64,000 bases of DNA from assembly GCA_900315075.1 (NCBI GenBank), contig OMXV01000020.1:1-64000 (forward strand). Reading direction: 5' to 3'. Source of the DNA: an uncultured Prevotellaceae bacterium. Its GTDB lineage: Bacteria > Bacteroidota > Bacteroidia > Bacteroidales > Bacteroidaceae. The notes under the pieces were generated by a model. It did no database searches, was not told the DNA's origin, and worked only from the letters and a program-made list of their open reading frames with translations. The position numbers and the translations under genes were made by a program. Shown here piece after piece: positions 25,118 through 33,589 of this stretch (its first letter is position 1; each line of letters opens with the position of its first letter).

Positions 25118-26137
25118 CTATTGAAAAGTCACCTTCGAGAAGGCGGGGCGGTCGATGGGACAAAAATCTTTGTCGAGATACTTATAGTATCCTGTGATTC
25201 CTATCATCGCCGCATTGTCGGTGGTATAACTGAATTTAGGGATATAGATGGTCCATCCATACTTCTTGGCATGCTCATGGAAAGCATTTCTCAGTCCGTT
25301 GTTGGCCGAGACACCTCCTGCGACAGCTACATGCTTAATACCAGTCTGTTTGACAGCCAAACGCAGTTTTTTCATCAAGATGTCAACGATAGTAAACTCT
25401 AAACTTGCCGCCAAATCTTCCTTGTGATGCACGATGAAGTCGGGATCTTCTTTCATCCAGTCACGTAGATTGTATAGAAATGATGTCTTCAAGCCACTAA
25501 AGCTATAGTCCAGTCCTGGGATGTGTGGCTCGGCGAATTTAAAAGCATGAGGATTGCCCTGTCGGGCAAGACGGTCGATGATTGGACCACCTGGATATCC
25601 CAACCCCATCACCTTTGAGCATTTGTCGATGGCTTCGCCAGCAGCATCATCAATGGTCTGCCCCAATACGGTCATTTTATTGTATGCCTCCACCTTTACT
25701 ATTTGGGAATTACCACCACTGACGAGCAAGCATAAAAAAGGCATAGGAGGTTCGGAATGATCATCGTCGCTCTCACGGATAAAATGGGCCATCACATGCC
25801 CCTGCAGATGGTTAACATCGATGAGTGGGATTCCCAAGGCTCTTGCAAAGCCCTTGGCGAAATTCACACCCACAAGAAGAGACCCCATCAGCCCAGGGCC
25901 ACGGGTAAAAGCCACCGCCGACAGCATATCACGGGTGATACCCGCTTTTTTGATAGCCTGATGCACCACAGGTACCACATTTTGCTGATGGGCTCTGGAT
26001 GCCAGTTCTGGCACCACTCCACCGTATTCACGATGTACGTCTTGTGAAGCAGTGACATTACTCAGCAGCACCTGATCTCTAAGAACAGCTGCAGATGTGT
26101 CGTCACAACTACTTTCTATCGCAAGGATATATGGCAT
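25118..26137 (-). CDS. tsaD: tRNA threonylcarbamoyladenosine synthase subunit TsaD
   Basis: A 339-residue ASKHA-fold protein that, with TsaB and TsaE, transfers threonylcarbamoyl to A37 of ANN-decoding tRNAs. Signatures: LAIESSCDDTSAAVL at the N-terminus, metal-binding His in NHLQGHVMAHF near 110, LVSGGNSQIV near 135, AGEAIDKCSKVMGLGYPGG near 165 and VAGGVSANNGLR near 270. Complete length. Confidence 0.97.
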   Translation of the reverse strand: MPYILAIESSCDDTSAAVLRDQVLLSNVTASQDVHREYGGVVPELASRAHQQNVVPVVHQAIKKAGITRDMLSAVAFTRGPGLMGSLLVGVNFAKGFARALGIPLIDVNHLQGHVMAHFIRESDDDHSEPPMPFLCLLVSGGNSQIVKVEAYNKMTVLGQTIDDAAGEAIDKCSKVMGLGYPGGPIIDRLARQGNPHAFKFAEPHIPGLDYSFSGLKTSFLYNLRDWMKEDPDFIVHHKEDLAASLEFTIVDILMKKLRLAVKQTGIKHVAVAGGVSANNGLRNAFHEHAKKYGWTIYIPKFSYTTDNAAMIGITGYYKYLDKDFCPIDRPAFSKVTFQ

Positions 26138-26290
26138 TTTGAAAATTGAAGATTGAAAATTGAAGATTGAAAAATATAATTTGAAGATTGATTAATGTGG
26201 AGTTACAGAAGGTCAGAAGTTATAGGAGTTCAGACATTACCCCGATAGCAACAAGAGTTTTCTCTCACCTCTTACCTCTTACCTCTCTCT
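26138..26290. repeat. Mosaic of spacer repeats between tsaD and map
   Basis: About 26140-26176 is an ATTGAAR heptamer array. 26186-26242 carries the inverted counterpart of the 4681-4730 mosaic. 26258-26287 is a CTCTTAC heptamer array. A 15-bp hairpin core at 26308-26322 follows. No gene. Confidence 0.7.
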
Positions 26291-26306
26291 GCCCATTTTC
26301 CGTGTA

Positions 26307-26323
26307 TGACGGTTTTGCCGTCA
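26307..26323. terminator. Hairpin TGACGG-TTTTG-CCGTCA
   Basis: Perfect 6-bp stem immediately past the map stop codon (which is at 26324-26326). Same 15-nt core as 24460-24474 in inverse orientation. No T-run, so termination is only likely. Confidence 0.5.
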
Positions 26324-27184
26324 CTAATACGATAGGATTTCCACACCATGCTCAGTCATAAGGAAAGTATGTTCCCATTGAGCGCTTGGCAATTCGTCCT
26401 CAGAGATAACCTCCCATCCGTATGGGTCGTCGGAGTCGATGAACACACGCCATGTACCCATATTAATCATGGGTTCGATGGTGAAAACCATACCTGGCAC
26501 GAGTAGCATTCCATGACCTTTTTTCCCGAAGTGAGCCACATCAGGCTTTTCATGAAATTTCAGTCCCACGCCATGTCCACAGAGGTCTCTCACAACACCA
26601 TAATGATATTTTGCGGCATGTTTTTGGATGGCATGCCCGATATCGCCTACAAATCCGTATGGCTTTGCTGCCTCGGCACCTATCTCGAGACATTCCTTGG
26701 TCACCCTCACCAGTTGTTCTTTCTCCGGTGTGGTCTTTCCAATGATAAACATTCTGGAGGCATCGGCATAATATCCATCGAGAATAGTAGTAAAATCGAC
26801 ATTGATAATATCACCCTCTTCGAGCACATCTTCCTCCTTGGGAATACCATGACACACCACCTCGTTGATACTCGTACACACGCTCTTAGGAAATCCCTCA
26901 TATCCTAAACAAGCTGGTGTAGCACCATGCTGGGTGCAATAGTCATAGCATATTTTGTCGATTTCAAGCGTGTTCATGCCTGCATGAATGTGCTTTGCCA
27001 CCTCGTCCAAGACACCGGTGTTGACCACTCCACTTCTGCGTATTCCCTCAATTTCCTCGGGTGTTCGGATGAGATCACGTGTGGGGACCTCTTTCCCTTT
27101 CGACTGAAGATACATAATCTTCTTGTCCATCTCGGTGAGTGGTTGTCCGGGAATAGGCAGCCATTTTTGCTTTTTATTGAACAT
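26324..27184 (-). CDS. map: Type I methionine aminopeptidase
   Basis: A 286-residue metalloprotease removing N-terminal Met from new proteins. All five metal ligands are visible: Asp in NVDFTTILDGYYADASRMF (two Asp), His in LCGHGVGLKFHEKP, Glu in VFTIEPMINMG and Glu in QWEHTFLMTEHG. An N-terminal extension of about 40 residues (WLPIPGQPLTEMDKKIMYL) precedes the catalytic domain, longer than in E. coli Map and usual for the Bacteroidetes form. Single gene with repeat arrays on both sides. Confidence 0.95.
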   Translation of the reverse strand: MFNKKQKWLPIPGQPLTEMDKKIMYLQSKGKEVPTRDLIRTPEEIEGIRRSGVVNTGVLDEVAKHIHAGMNTLEIDKICYDYCTQHGATPACLGYEGFPKSVCTSINEVVCHGIPKEEDVLEEGDIINVDFTTILDGYYADASRMFIIGKTTPEKEQLVRVTKECLEIGAEAAKPYGFVGDIGHAIQKHAAKYHYGVVRDLCGHGVGLKFHEKPDVAHFGKKGHGMLLVPGMVFTIEPMINMGTWRVFIDSDDPYGWEVISEDELPSAQWEHTFLMTEHGVEILSY

Positions 27185-27198
27185 AGTTTTTCTATCTG

Positions 27199-27240
27199 TA
27201 GTTAAAGAGTAGTAAAAGGAAGTTAAAGAGTAGTTAAAGG
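27199..27240. repeat. 11-bp-unit tandem array (AGTTAAAGGGT type)
   Basis: Four units of AGTTAAAGAGT / AGTAAAAGGA in the spacer between metH and map. Same family as 3626-3676. Confidence 0.75.
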
Positions 27241-27273
27241 AAAAATGCGAAACGACCTTAAAACATTATAACC

Positions 27274-30036
27274 TTACTCAAACAAGTTCAGCTTGTTTTT
27301 TCTTGCCTCTTCTATAGAGAGAAGATTCTGCTGTGAGGAGTCGTGCTCAGCCCTCATACGCGAATAGTTTTCTGTAAGACGCGCCTCGGTGTCTTCCCTT
27401 TGATTGAGGAGTTGAGCGGCCATGAGTGCATTTTGCGACGCATCCTTCATCCACACCACAGGTCCTGCATACACTGGCGCTATTTTCAATGCCACATGCA
27501 ATTCGCTGGTAGTTGCCCCTCCAATCATTATGGGGATGTCCATGCCAGCCTTTTGCAGTTCCCGTGCTACATTCACCATCTCTTCTAAACTCGGTGTGAT
27601 AAGTCCGCTTAGTCCGATGATATCCACATTTTCCTCCTTGGCTTTTCTCACAATTTGGTCGGCAGGCACCATTACTCCCATGTCGATGACTTCGTAGTTG
27701 TTGCATGCCATGATGACGGATACAATGTTTTTTCCGATATCATGAACATCGCCCTTGACGGTGGCGAGTAGTATTTTTCCTGCATGTCCTACGCCTTTTT
27801 CGCGTTGTTCCTCTATTTTGGGTTGCAGGATTTCAACGGCCTGTTTCATGGTGCGTGCCGTCTTCACCACCTGTGGCAAGAACATCTTTCCACTTCCGAA
27901 GAGGTCGCCTACAATTCTCATGCCATTCATCAAGGGGCCTTCGATGATATCGACAGCTTTGGGATATTTGGTAAGAGCCTCGGCAATATCTTCGTGCAAA
28001 TAGTCGCCTATACCCTTTCTCAAGGCATAGATTAGTCTATTTTCCAAGGAGTCTTTCCGCCATTGCTCTTCGTTGGCTACTGTTGTTGTGGTTTTGTTTA
28101 TAGTCGATTTGGCAGCCTCCTCCTGTTGCTTGATTTGCTCTGCCAGTTGAACGAGCCGTTGGGTGGCATCCTGACGACGAGCGAGCACGGCATCCTCGAT
28201 GATTTCGAGTTGCTCGGCAGGGATATCGGCGTATGTCACTTTAGAGGCGGGGTTGACGATGCCGAAATCCATCCCCTGTGAAATAGCATGGTATAGGAAG
28301 ACGGCATGCATTGCCTCTCGGATATAGTTATTGCCCCTGAAAGCGAATGAGAGATTACTGACGCCACCACTCACATGCGCCCCCTTCAAATTTTCACGTA
28401 TCCATCCACATGCTCTGATAAAATCGGCTGCATATTGGTCGTGTTCTTCCATTCCTGTAGCAATAGCAAGGACATTGGGGTCGAAGATGATGTCGAGTGG
28501 ATTCATTCCCACCGTTTCGGTAAGAATTTGATAAGCTCTCTTTGCAATATCGATACGCCGCTGGTATGTGGTGGCCTGCCCCTCTTCATCAAAGCACATG
28601 ACAACTACAGCAGCACCATATCGCAAAATTTCGCGTGCATGTTTGATAAATATGTCCTCACCCTCTTTCAACGAGATGGAATTGACGATACATTTTCCCT
28701 GCACACATTTCAATGCTGCAGTGATAACCTTCCAATCGGAAGAGTCGATCATGACGGGCACACGGGCAATGTCGGGTTCTGCGGCGATGATATTGAGGAA
28801 TGTCACCATCTCCTCCTCTGCGTCAAGCAGTCCGTCGTCCATATTGATATCGATAACGAGGGCACCATCGGCCACCTGCTTTCGAGCTATAGACACTGCC
28901 TCGTCATAGTTCTTTTCCTTGATAAGTCTCAGAAATTTCCTCGACCCTGCCACATTGCATCGCTCGCCCACATTGACGAACTTCACCTCTGGTGTAACTT
29001 CCAGCCGCTCCAGTCCACTAAGCACCATTACATCAGGCTGTGGTGGCACCTGTCGTGGCATCTTCCCTTTGGCTGCCTCTGCAAACAGGCGTATGAAATG
29101 TTCGTCGGTACCACAGCATCCTCCAATTATATTCACCAGGCCACTATCTATCATCTCTTGCATCTGTGGTGCCATGGTCTCCGCCGTCTCATCATAGAGC
29201 CCGAGTTGGTTGGGGAGGCCGGCATTGGGATAGACAGAGACAAGGTATGGAGCTTTCCCTGCCAGTTCTCTAAGGAATGGCATCATCTGTTTTGCCCCAT
29301 ACGAGCAGTTGAGTCCGACAGAGAAAATGGGATATGAACTAACGCTTGCTAAAAACGCCCCAAGTGTCTGTCCACTCAAAGTTCGTCCGGCAAGGTCGGT
29401 AACCGTCACTGAAAGCATAAGAGGGAGGTCGATATTCCTTCTTTTCATCTCTGTGACAGCGGCATCAATGGCGGCCTTGGCATTCAAGGTGTCGAAGATG
29501 GTCTCAATAAGTATGGCATCCACCTGTCCATCAATGAGTGCACTGATTTGCTCGGTATAAGCATCAAAAAGTTGATCGTATGTAATAGCGCGTGCCGCTG
29601 GGTTGGTTACATCAGGGCTCATAGAACAAGCTTTGTTGGTAGGGCCGACGGAACCAGCAACAAACCGTGGATGTTCTTCAGTCGTATATTTGTCGGCTGC
29701 ACGCCGGGCAATACGGGCACCCTCAAGTGCCATTCTCCAACTCTCCTCCTCGAATTGGTAATCAGCTTGTGAGATACGTTGTGAACTGAACGTGTTGGTG
29801 GTAATAATATCTGCGCCAGCTTCCAAGTACTTGCAATGTACATCTTCGATGATGTCGGGGCGCGTAATATTGAGGACATCATTATTGCCCTTCAATACTA
29901 CAGCCTTCGTGAGAAAGGCATAACCATGAAAATCTGCCTCTGTCAGACCATATTGTTGCAAGCGTGTGCCCATGGCACCATCAAGCACCATGACTTTCTG
30001 TCTCGCCACCTCTCTCAAAGATAGTATATTGGCCAT
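27274..30036 (-). CDS. metH: Cobalamin-dependent methionine synthase without activation domain
   Basis: A 920-residue enzyme. Residues about 1-330 are the homocysteine domain with zinc ligands in GLNCSYG and GGCCGT; 350-620 the methyltetrahydrofolate (pterin-binding) domain starting at NVGERCNVAGSRKF; 670-770 the cobalamin cap; 770-890 the B12-binding domain with DVHDIGKNI (the D-x-H-x-x-G motif with the cobalt-ligand His) and IGGATTS. It stops at about where the reactivation (SAM-binding) domain of the 1227-residue E. coli enzyme would begin, so reactivation must be supplied by another protein. It ends 4 bp... upstream neighbour smpB ends 4 bp before its start. No cobalamin riboswitch is visible in front. 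Confidence 0.95.
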   Translation of the reverse strand: MANILSLREVARQKVMVLDGAMGTRLQQYGLTEADFHGYAFLTKAVVLKGNNDVLNITRPDIIEDVHCKYLEAGADIITTNTFSSQRISQADYQFEEESWRMALEGARIARRAADKYTTEEHPRFVAGSVGPTNKACSMSPDVTNPAARAITYDQLFDAYTEQISALIDGQVDAILIETIFDTLNAKAAIDAAVTEMKRRNIDLPLMLSVTVTDLAGRTLSGQTLGAFLASVSSYPIFSVGLNCSYGAKQMMPFLRELAGKAPYLVSVYPNAGLPNQLGLYDETAETMAPQMQEMIDSGLVNIIGGCCGTDEHFIRLFAEAAKGKMPRQVPPQPDVMVLSGLERLEVTPEVKFVNVGERCNVAGSRKFLRLIKEKNYDEAVSIARKQVADGALVIDINMDDGLLDAEEEMVTFLNIIAAEPDIARVPVMIDSSDWKVITAALKCVQGKCIVNSISLKEGEDIFIKHAREILRYGAAVVVMCFDEEGQATTYQRRIDIAKRAYQILTETVGMNPLDIIFDPNVLAIATGMEEHDQYAADFIRACGWIRENLKGAHVSGGVSNLSFAFRGNNYIREAMHAVFLYHAISQGMDFGIVNPASKVTYADIPAEQLEIIEDAVLARRQDATQRLVQLAEQIKQQEEAAKSTINKTTTTVANEEQWRKDSLENRLIYALRKGIGDYLHEDIAEALTKYPKAVDIIEGPLMNGMRIVGDLFGSGKMFLPQVVKTARTMKQAVEILQPKIEEQREKGVGHAGKILLATVKGDVHDIGKNIVSVIMACNNYEVIDMGVMVPADQIVRKAKEENVDIIGLSGLITPSLEEMVNVARELQKAGMDIPIMIGGATTSELHVALKIAPVYAGPVVWMKDASQNALMAAQLLNQREDTEARLTENYSRMRAEHDSSQQNLLSIEEARKNKLNLFE

Positions 30037-30040
30037 TCTA

Positions 30041-30520
30041 TTAATAAATCTTTCTTGCTCTATCCATTTCGCGTCTGTCCTCCTTTTCCTTCATAGTCTG
30101 ACGCTTATCATATACTTTCTTACCTTTTGCCAGTACGATGTCCACCTTGGCACGACCATTTTTGTCGATGAAGATGAGCACAGGGATGATGGTGAATCCC
30201 ACCTGCTTGGAAGCCTCCTGAAGCTTATGAATTTCCCTTTTGGTAAGCAACAGCTTACGGTCACGCCTCATCTCATGATTGCTGTATGAACCATAGAAAT
30301 AGGGTGAGATACTCATGCCAAGCACCCACATCTCGCCATTTATAATCTGACAGTATGCATCTACAAGCGATGCTTTTCCCAAGCGTATGGACTTGATTTC
30401 CGTACCAGTGAGGACAATGCCAGCAGTATAGGTCTCGACGAAGAAATATTCAAACGAAGCCTTTTTATTGCGGATTTGTACCGGACTTTTTTTCCTTATT
30501 TCAAGCTCTTCTTTATTCAT
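30041..30520 (-). CDS. smpB: SsrA-binding protein SmpB
   Basis: A 159-residue trans-translation factor that brings tmRNA to stalled ribosomes. Typical [20 protein letters not shown] near residue 28, [15 protein letters not shown] near 50, [13 protein letters not shown] near 86 and a basic C-terminal tail ([19 protein letters not shown]) that inserts into the mRNA channel. It lies 4 bp upstream of metH on the same strand and 22 bp after the DMP19-type gene, so a three-gene transcript is likely. Confidence 0.97.
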   Translation of the reverse strand: MNKEELEIRKKSPVQIRNKKASFEYFFVETYTAGIVLTGTEIKSIRLGKASLVDAYCQIINGEMWVLGMSISPYFYGSYSNHEMRRDRKLLLTKREIHKLQEASKQVGFTIIPVLIFIDKNGRAKVDIVLAKGKKVYDKRQTMKEKEDRREMDRARKIY

Positions 30521-30542
30521 TTGTGAGGTTATAAGAATAACA

Positions 30543-31052
30543 TTATTCTACTTCTGCGAATTGTTCTATATGCTCGTCGATATAATAAGCGACAGCCGCT
30601 GTCCACTGCTCTTCGTTTTCAACAAAGAGGTCATCGCAGTCGTCAAATTGTGGGAACTGCTCAAAAAGCGCCATGAATTCCTCGTCAGTGCACTCACGCT
30701 CAATATCTTTGTAGTATTTTCCATATAGCGTGCGTGCACGGTTGATAAGAGTGGCAAGTTCATCGAGTCCCCATTCACGCATCATCTTTCCAAAAGGATT
30801 TCTGAAGAAGAATGGTCCATAGCCATTATGGATGAGTTGCACAAATCCGCCATCCATCACCTCTTCACACAAAATGTTATATGCCAACAGGGTTATCTGG
30901 TCGGCATTGAGTGTGGCCATGGTCTCAACAGTCAGCTGACCGCCTATGGATTCGTTGATGGCATCAACAAATATCTGCACAAAGGCATCCATCCCTTCCT
31001 GGGCTTTTTCTACCAACACACTGTTTTTTATGACAACTTTTTTCATGTTCAT
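30543..31052 (-). CDS. DMP19-family (DUF4375) protein
   Basis: A 169-residue acidic, mostly helical protein with the family core [23 protein letters not shown] at about residues 53-75 and a Phe-rich [11 protein letters not shown] next to it. DMP19 from Neisseria is a DNA mimic; relatives in Bacteroidetes are common and uncharacterised. Strong net negative charge here (many Glu/Asp in the last 60 residues) is compatible with mimicry but does not show it. Start at 31052 or at Met-3 (31046). Confidence 0.8.
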   Translation of the reverse strand: MNMKKVVIKNSVLVEKAQEGMDAFVQIFVDAINESIGGQLTVETMATLNADQITLLAYNILCEEVMDGGFVQLIHNGYGPFFFRNPFGKMMREWGLDELATLINRARTLYGKYYKDIERECTDEEFMALFEQFPQFDDCDDLFVENEEQWTAAVAYYIDEHIEQFAEVE

Positions 31053-31065
31053 TTGATTTCAGCCT

Positions 31066-31074
31066 GCAAAGTTA
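31066..31074 (-). promoter_or_regulatory. -7 box of the DMP19-smpB-metH transcript
   Basis: TAACTTTGC on the minus strand, only 14 bp before the start codon, so the leader would be very short. It forms the edge of the first 72-bp repeat copy; in the second copy the box has decayed to TAACTTTAA. Confidence 0.6.
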
Positions 31075-31139
31075 CGAAAATTTCGATTAAGTGAATGAAA
31101 AGAAAGCTTGTTTTCTTTTCTGAACGAGAGAAATTTATC
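31068..31139. repeat. 72-bp direct repeat, copy 1
   Basis: Matches 31205-31276 at 70 of 72 positions. Contains a 9-bp stem GAAAAGAAA/TTTCTTTTC and an overlapping alternative stem CTYGTT/AACGAG. Confidence 0.85.
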
Positions 31140-31204
31140 TAAAAATCGAGTGCAGTACAAAATGAATGCGTTCATTTTTAATGCCGAGATGGAGTAACTT
31201 ATTT

Positions 31205-31276
31205 AAAGTTACGAAAATTTCGATTAAGTGAATGAAAAGAAAGCTCGTTTTCTTTTCTGAACGAGAGTAATTTATC
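31205..31276. repeat. 72-bp direct repeat, copy 2
   Basis: Second copy, 137 bp from the first and just past the lytTR stop codon. On the minus strand CTCGTT...AACGAG followed by CTTTCTTTTC looks like a terminator for lytTR. Between the copies sits AAATGAA/TTCATTT (about 31160-31178). Confidence 0.85.
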
Positions 31277-31296
31277 GTCAAAAAAGGAAAAGGGCG

Positions 31297-32334
31297 TTAT
31301 CGCAAGATAGCTTTCTTAATTTGTGCCATGTTGCTGCGAGAAACGGGGAGGGCCTCATGGCAATGGCGAATAATGAGTTGCATGGTGCCCGACTTGGAAA
31401 CAAACTGCTCCACTTGGCCGAGATTGACCAGAAAGGCACGATGACAACGAACTATCATAGGATAGGCACGAAGGTCGTCCTCAATTTGCTTGGAGGTGGC
31501 ACGTAGCATATCAGAACGCACGCGACCATCACGCAAATGGAAGACTTTCACATAATTACCTACGGCCTCAATATATAATAGGTGCGATATCTGAAGCGTG
31601 ATGGAATCGCTGGTTGTACCTTTTAGAGTGAAGGGGGAATCACCCACGAAGGCCTCACCCCCACCCCCTCTCTGAGCTGAGAGGGGAGCAGATACACTCT
31701 CCGCTCTGGTCTTATTATCTGATTTTTCCTTACTCTCGGACTTTTCCTCACTTGTAGTAGTTTTTACCTGCTCACTATCTAAATCGCTGTGGGCTGGAAC
31801 TTCTGCTATCACTTCGTCACTTTGAGTTGCATTTGTATTATTGGCTTGGAGAAGCTGGAGTTTTTCGTTCAATAGGCGTGTCTCCTCCAATTCTGCAGCC
31901 AAATAACGGCTTCTGAACTTAAAGCGCCAATACAATCCGATAGCAAATGAGCAGAATGCAATGATAAGCAGCGTCTCAAGGTAATTTTCCAAAGACAATT
32001 GGTTACCATCGACTTTGTTATTCAATACAAGGTGACGGTAGAGACAAATACCTAACGCGACAAGTGGAGTATTGATAAGCTGGAACCATAAGTTGCGACG
32101 AATGATATACCCGACACCTCGACTATACGATCGAGGCATCTTGATAATATACTTCAAGATGATGTCTGTAAGCATGCAAACACCTACACCCATCACCCAC
32201 ATCGCAAAGAGATGGATGTATGCTTGCCAATGCCATGTATCCAATCCAAAGGGTTTGAATACTGCTAATGCCAACACCACGAATGTGGTACTGATGACAC
32301 GGGTGATAAGGGTTTCTTTGCTACCTTTTTCCAT
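31297..32334 (-). CDS. Membrane-anchored LytTR transcriptional regulator
   Basis: A 345-residue protein with four membrane helices (about 10-30, 38-60, 85-105, 122-140), a short coiled coil (about 148-168), a polar linker (about 170-240) and a C-terminal LytTR DNA-binding domain (about 245-345; YIEAVGNYVKVFHLRDG and MIVRCHRAFLVNL). No receiver domain, so it senses through the membrane part or by partner binding. The linker contains APLSAQRGGGGEAFVGDS, encoded by a GC-rich REP-like hairpin that reads in frame (31674-31695). A TATCTTTGC box lies 8 bp upstream. It is divergent from a LiaF-like gene. Confidence 0.85.
   Translation of the reverse strand: MEKGSKETLITRVISTTFVVLALAVFKPFGLDTWHWQAYIHLFAMWVMGVGVCMLTDIILKYIIKMPRSYSRGVGYIIRRNLWFQLINTPLVALGICLYRHLVLNNKVDGNQLSLENYLETLLIIAFCSFAIGLYWRFKFRSRYLAAELEETRLLNEKLQLLQANNTNATQSDEVIAEVPAHSDLDSEQVKTTTSEEKSESKEKSDNKTRAESVSAPLSAQRGGGGEAFVGDSPFTLKGTTSDSITLQISHLLYIEAVGNYVKVFHLRDGRVRSDMLRATSKQIEDDLRAYPMIVRCHRAFLVNLGQVEQFVSKSGTMQLIIRHCHEALPVSRSNMAQIKKAILR
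31674..31695. repeat. REP-like hairpin in frame within lytTR
   Basis: CCCCTCTC and GAGAGGGG pair perfectly around TGAGCT, embedded in a C-rich context like the spacer elements at 268 and 13424. It lies in the linker-coding part of the gene and keeps the reading frame. Confidence 0.6.
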
Positions 32335-32341
32335 ACGGTTG

Positions 32342-32350
32342 GCAAAGATA
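32342..32350 (-). promoter_or_regulatory. -7 box of the lytTR gene
   Basis: TATCTTTGC on the minus strand, 8 bp before the start codon, giving an almost leaderless transcript. Confidence 0.6.
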
Positions 32351-32373
32351 ATTCAATTTTTCCATACCTACAA

Positions 32374-32460
32374 ACCATTCATCACATTTCTTTTCTTTTT
32401 CCACTCTACGAAAATTCATTACCATTCATCCCAGAATATCATATTTCTACCATTCATCCC
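32374..32460. promoter_or_regulatory. Three direct repeats ACCATTCATCMC between divergent genes
   Basis: Copies at 32374-32385 (ACCATTCATCAC), 32421-32432 and 32449-32460 (both ACCATTCATCCC), the last two within an identical 13-mer. Spacings are 47 and 28 bp. LytTR proteins bind pairs of direct repeats, so these are candidate sites for the adjacent regulator. The positions lie upstream of both divergent promoters. Confidence 0.6.
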
Positions 32461-32508
32461 TCAATATTTTGCTATATATCACATAACCATGCAGTATATC
32501 CCAGAAAC

Positions 32509-32540
32509 TTGCAGTACAGGAAAGAGAGGAATAATTTTGC
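32509..32540 (+). promoter_or_regulatory. Promoter of the LiaF-like gene
   Basis: TTG at 32509-32511, 20 bp, then TAATTTTGC at 32532-32540. The leader to the start codon is about 75 nt. Confidence 0.6.
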
Positions 32541-32615
32541 ACTCAGGATTTTACACACAATGAGGGTGAAAGGTTATGAGAGTATGAGGTTAAATATGAT
32601 TTAAAACATAAGGTT

Positions 32616-33167
32616 ATGAAAATAAGAATGATAATTGGAATCATTTTGATTGTGGCTGGTGCATGGAAGTTAGCCAACATGTGGGGCATTATTGAAAACG
32701 ATTGGTTATGGCGGCAGTCATGGACAGCATATATAGCACCAATTGTGCTGCTGTACGCCGGGGCTATCACTATTGTCAATAGTTATCGGCGCGATCCCGA
32801 CCAATGGCTTCAACGTCCTCTTCCGATTGATGAGGAGGGAAAGCGCATACGCTGTTCCGTCCACTATGGCGGTGATGAATACATCTACCATGGTGAAACC
32901 TTCCACGGTGCCCGTCTTGATGCTTTCTGCGGAGGTATCCGCATGGACCTACGTGAGGCAAAAATCACCGAAGATGAAGAGATTGACATCCACACTTTCT
33001 GCGGGGGTATCGAATTATTTGTACCTACCCATGTCAACGTGTTGGTGAAAAGTCGCAGTTTTATTGGTGGTGTCAACAACTCAACCTCCAGTGTCCAAAA
33101 CAAGGATGCACCTTGCCTTCATATTGTAGCCAGTAACATTTTAGGAGGTGTAAGTGTGAAGAGTTAA
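32616..33167 (+). CDS. LiaF-like membrane protein
   Basis: A 183-residue protein with two membrane helices (about 4-22 and 38-56) and a C-terminal beta-helix-like domain of the LiaF/cell-wall-response type, visible as spaced glycine turns: DAFCGGIRMDLREAKI, HTFCGGIELFVPTHV and SRSFIGGVNNS. LiaF-type proteins report envelope stress to a regulator. Divergent placement from the membrane LytTR gene suggests that the two form a regulatory pair. That link is inferred. Confidence 0.82.
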   Translation: MKIRMIIGIILIVAGAWKLANMWGIIENDWLWRQSWTAYIAPIVLLYAGAITIVNSYRRDPDQWLQRPLPIDEEGKRIRCSVHYGGDEYIYHGETFHGARLDAFCGGIRMDLREAKITEDEEIDIHTFCGGIELFVPTHVNVLVKSRSFIGGVNNSTSSVQNKDAPCLHIVASNILGGVSVKS

Positions 33168-33216
33168 TAACAGGACCATTTGATCCCTAATTAAAAATTT
33201 TTAGAAACAAAAAGAA

Positions 33217-33528
33217 ATGAAAATGAAAAAAATGATTATTACGCTCATGGCAATAATGAGCATTAGTTTAAGTAGTTGTATCGCAACCCGTGATACTGTA
33301 AAGATAAATCAAGTGGAAATAGGCATGACCAAAAACGACATCCAGCACCTCTTAGGCAAGCCACAGTTCAAGAACGCCAATGAAAATGGCGAGGAATGGG
33401 GCTACCGTAAGATGGTCGGTGAAATTGCCGGTCCAGAGGAAATGCTTTTCATTGTCTCCTTCAACGGGAATGGAGAGGTAATAGCATACAACTCTGTCAA
33501 AGAATATCCGTATTTTCATAGGTATTAA
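33217..33528 (+). CDS. BamE/SmpA-like outer membrane lipoprotein
   Basis: A 103-residue lipoprotein: signal peptide with lipobox LSSC (Cys-21), then INQVEIGMTKNDIQHLLGKP, the hallmark of the BamE/OmlA fold, and a C-terminal beta part (WGYRKMVG, LFIVSFNGNGEVIAY). Likely anchored in the periplasm side of the outer membrane. Whether it is the true BamE is uncertain, since small lipoproteins of this fold are common. It follows the LiaF-like gene by 49 bp. Confidence 0.85.
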   Translation: MKMKKMIITLMAIMSISLSSCIATRDTVKINQVEIGMTKNDIQHLLGKPQFKNANENGEEWGYRKMVGEIAGPEEMLFIVSFNGNGEVIAYNSVKEYPYFHRY

Positions 33529-33541
33529 TTGAAAAAATTTG

Positions 33542-33550
33542 TACCTTTGC
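33542..33550 (+). promoter_or_regulatory. -7 box for the GNAT gene
   Basis: TACCTTTGC, 40 bp before the GNAT start codon. No well-placed TTTG upstream. Confidence 0.55.
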
Positions 33551-33589
33551 ACCAATTTGCGATAATAGGGAAAAAAGGCATAAAAAACA

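Noticed and set aside
28375-29337. A 320-codon open frame on the plus strand
   Set aside because: It lies wholly antisense to metH, whose domains are unmistakable; composition is that of a shadow frame.
27200-30100. Cobalamin or SAM riboswitch for metH
   Set aside because: metH lies 4 bp from smpB; there is no leader long enough and no recognisable aptamer.
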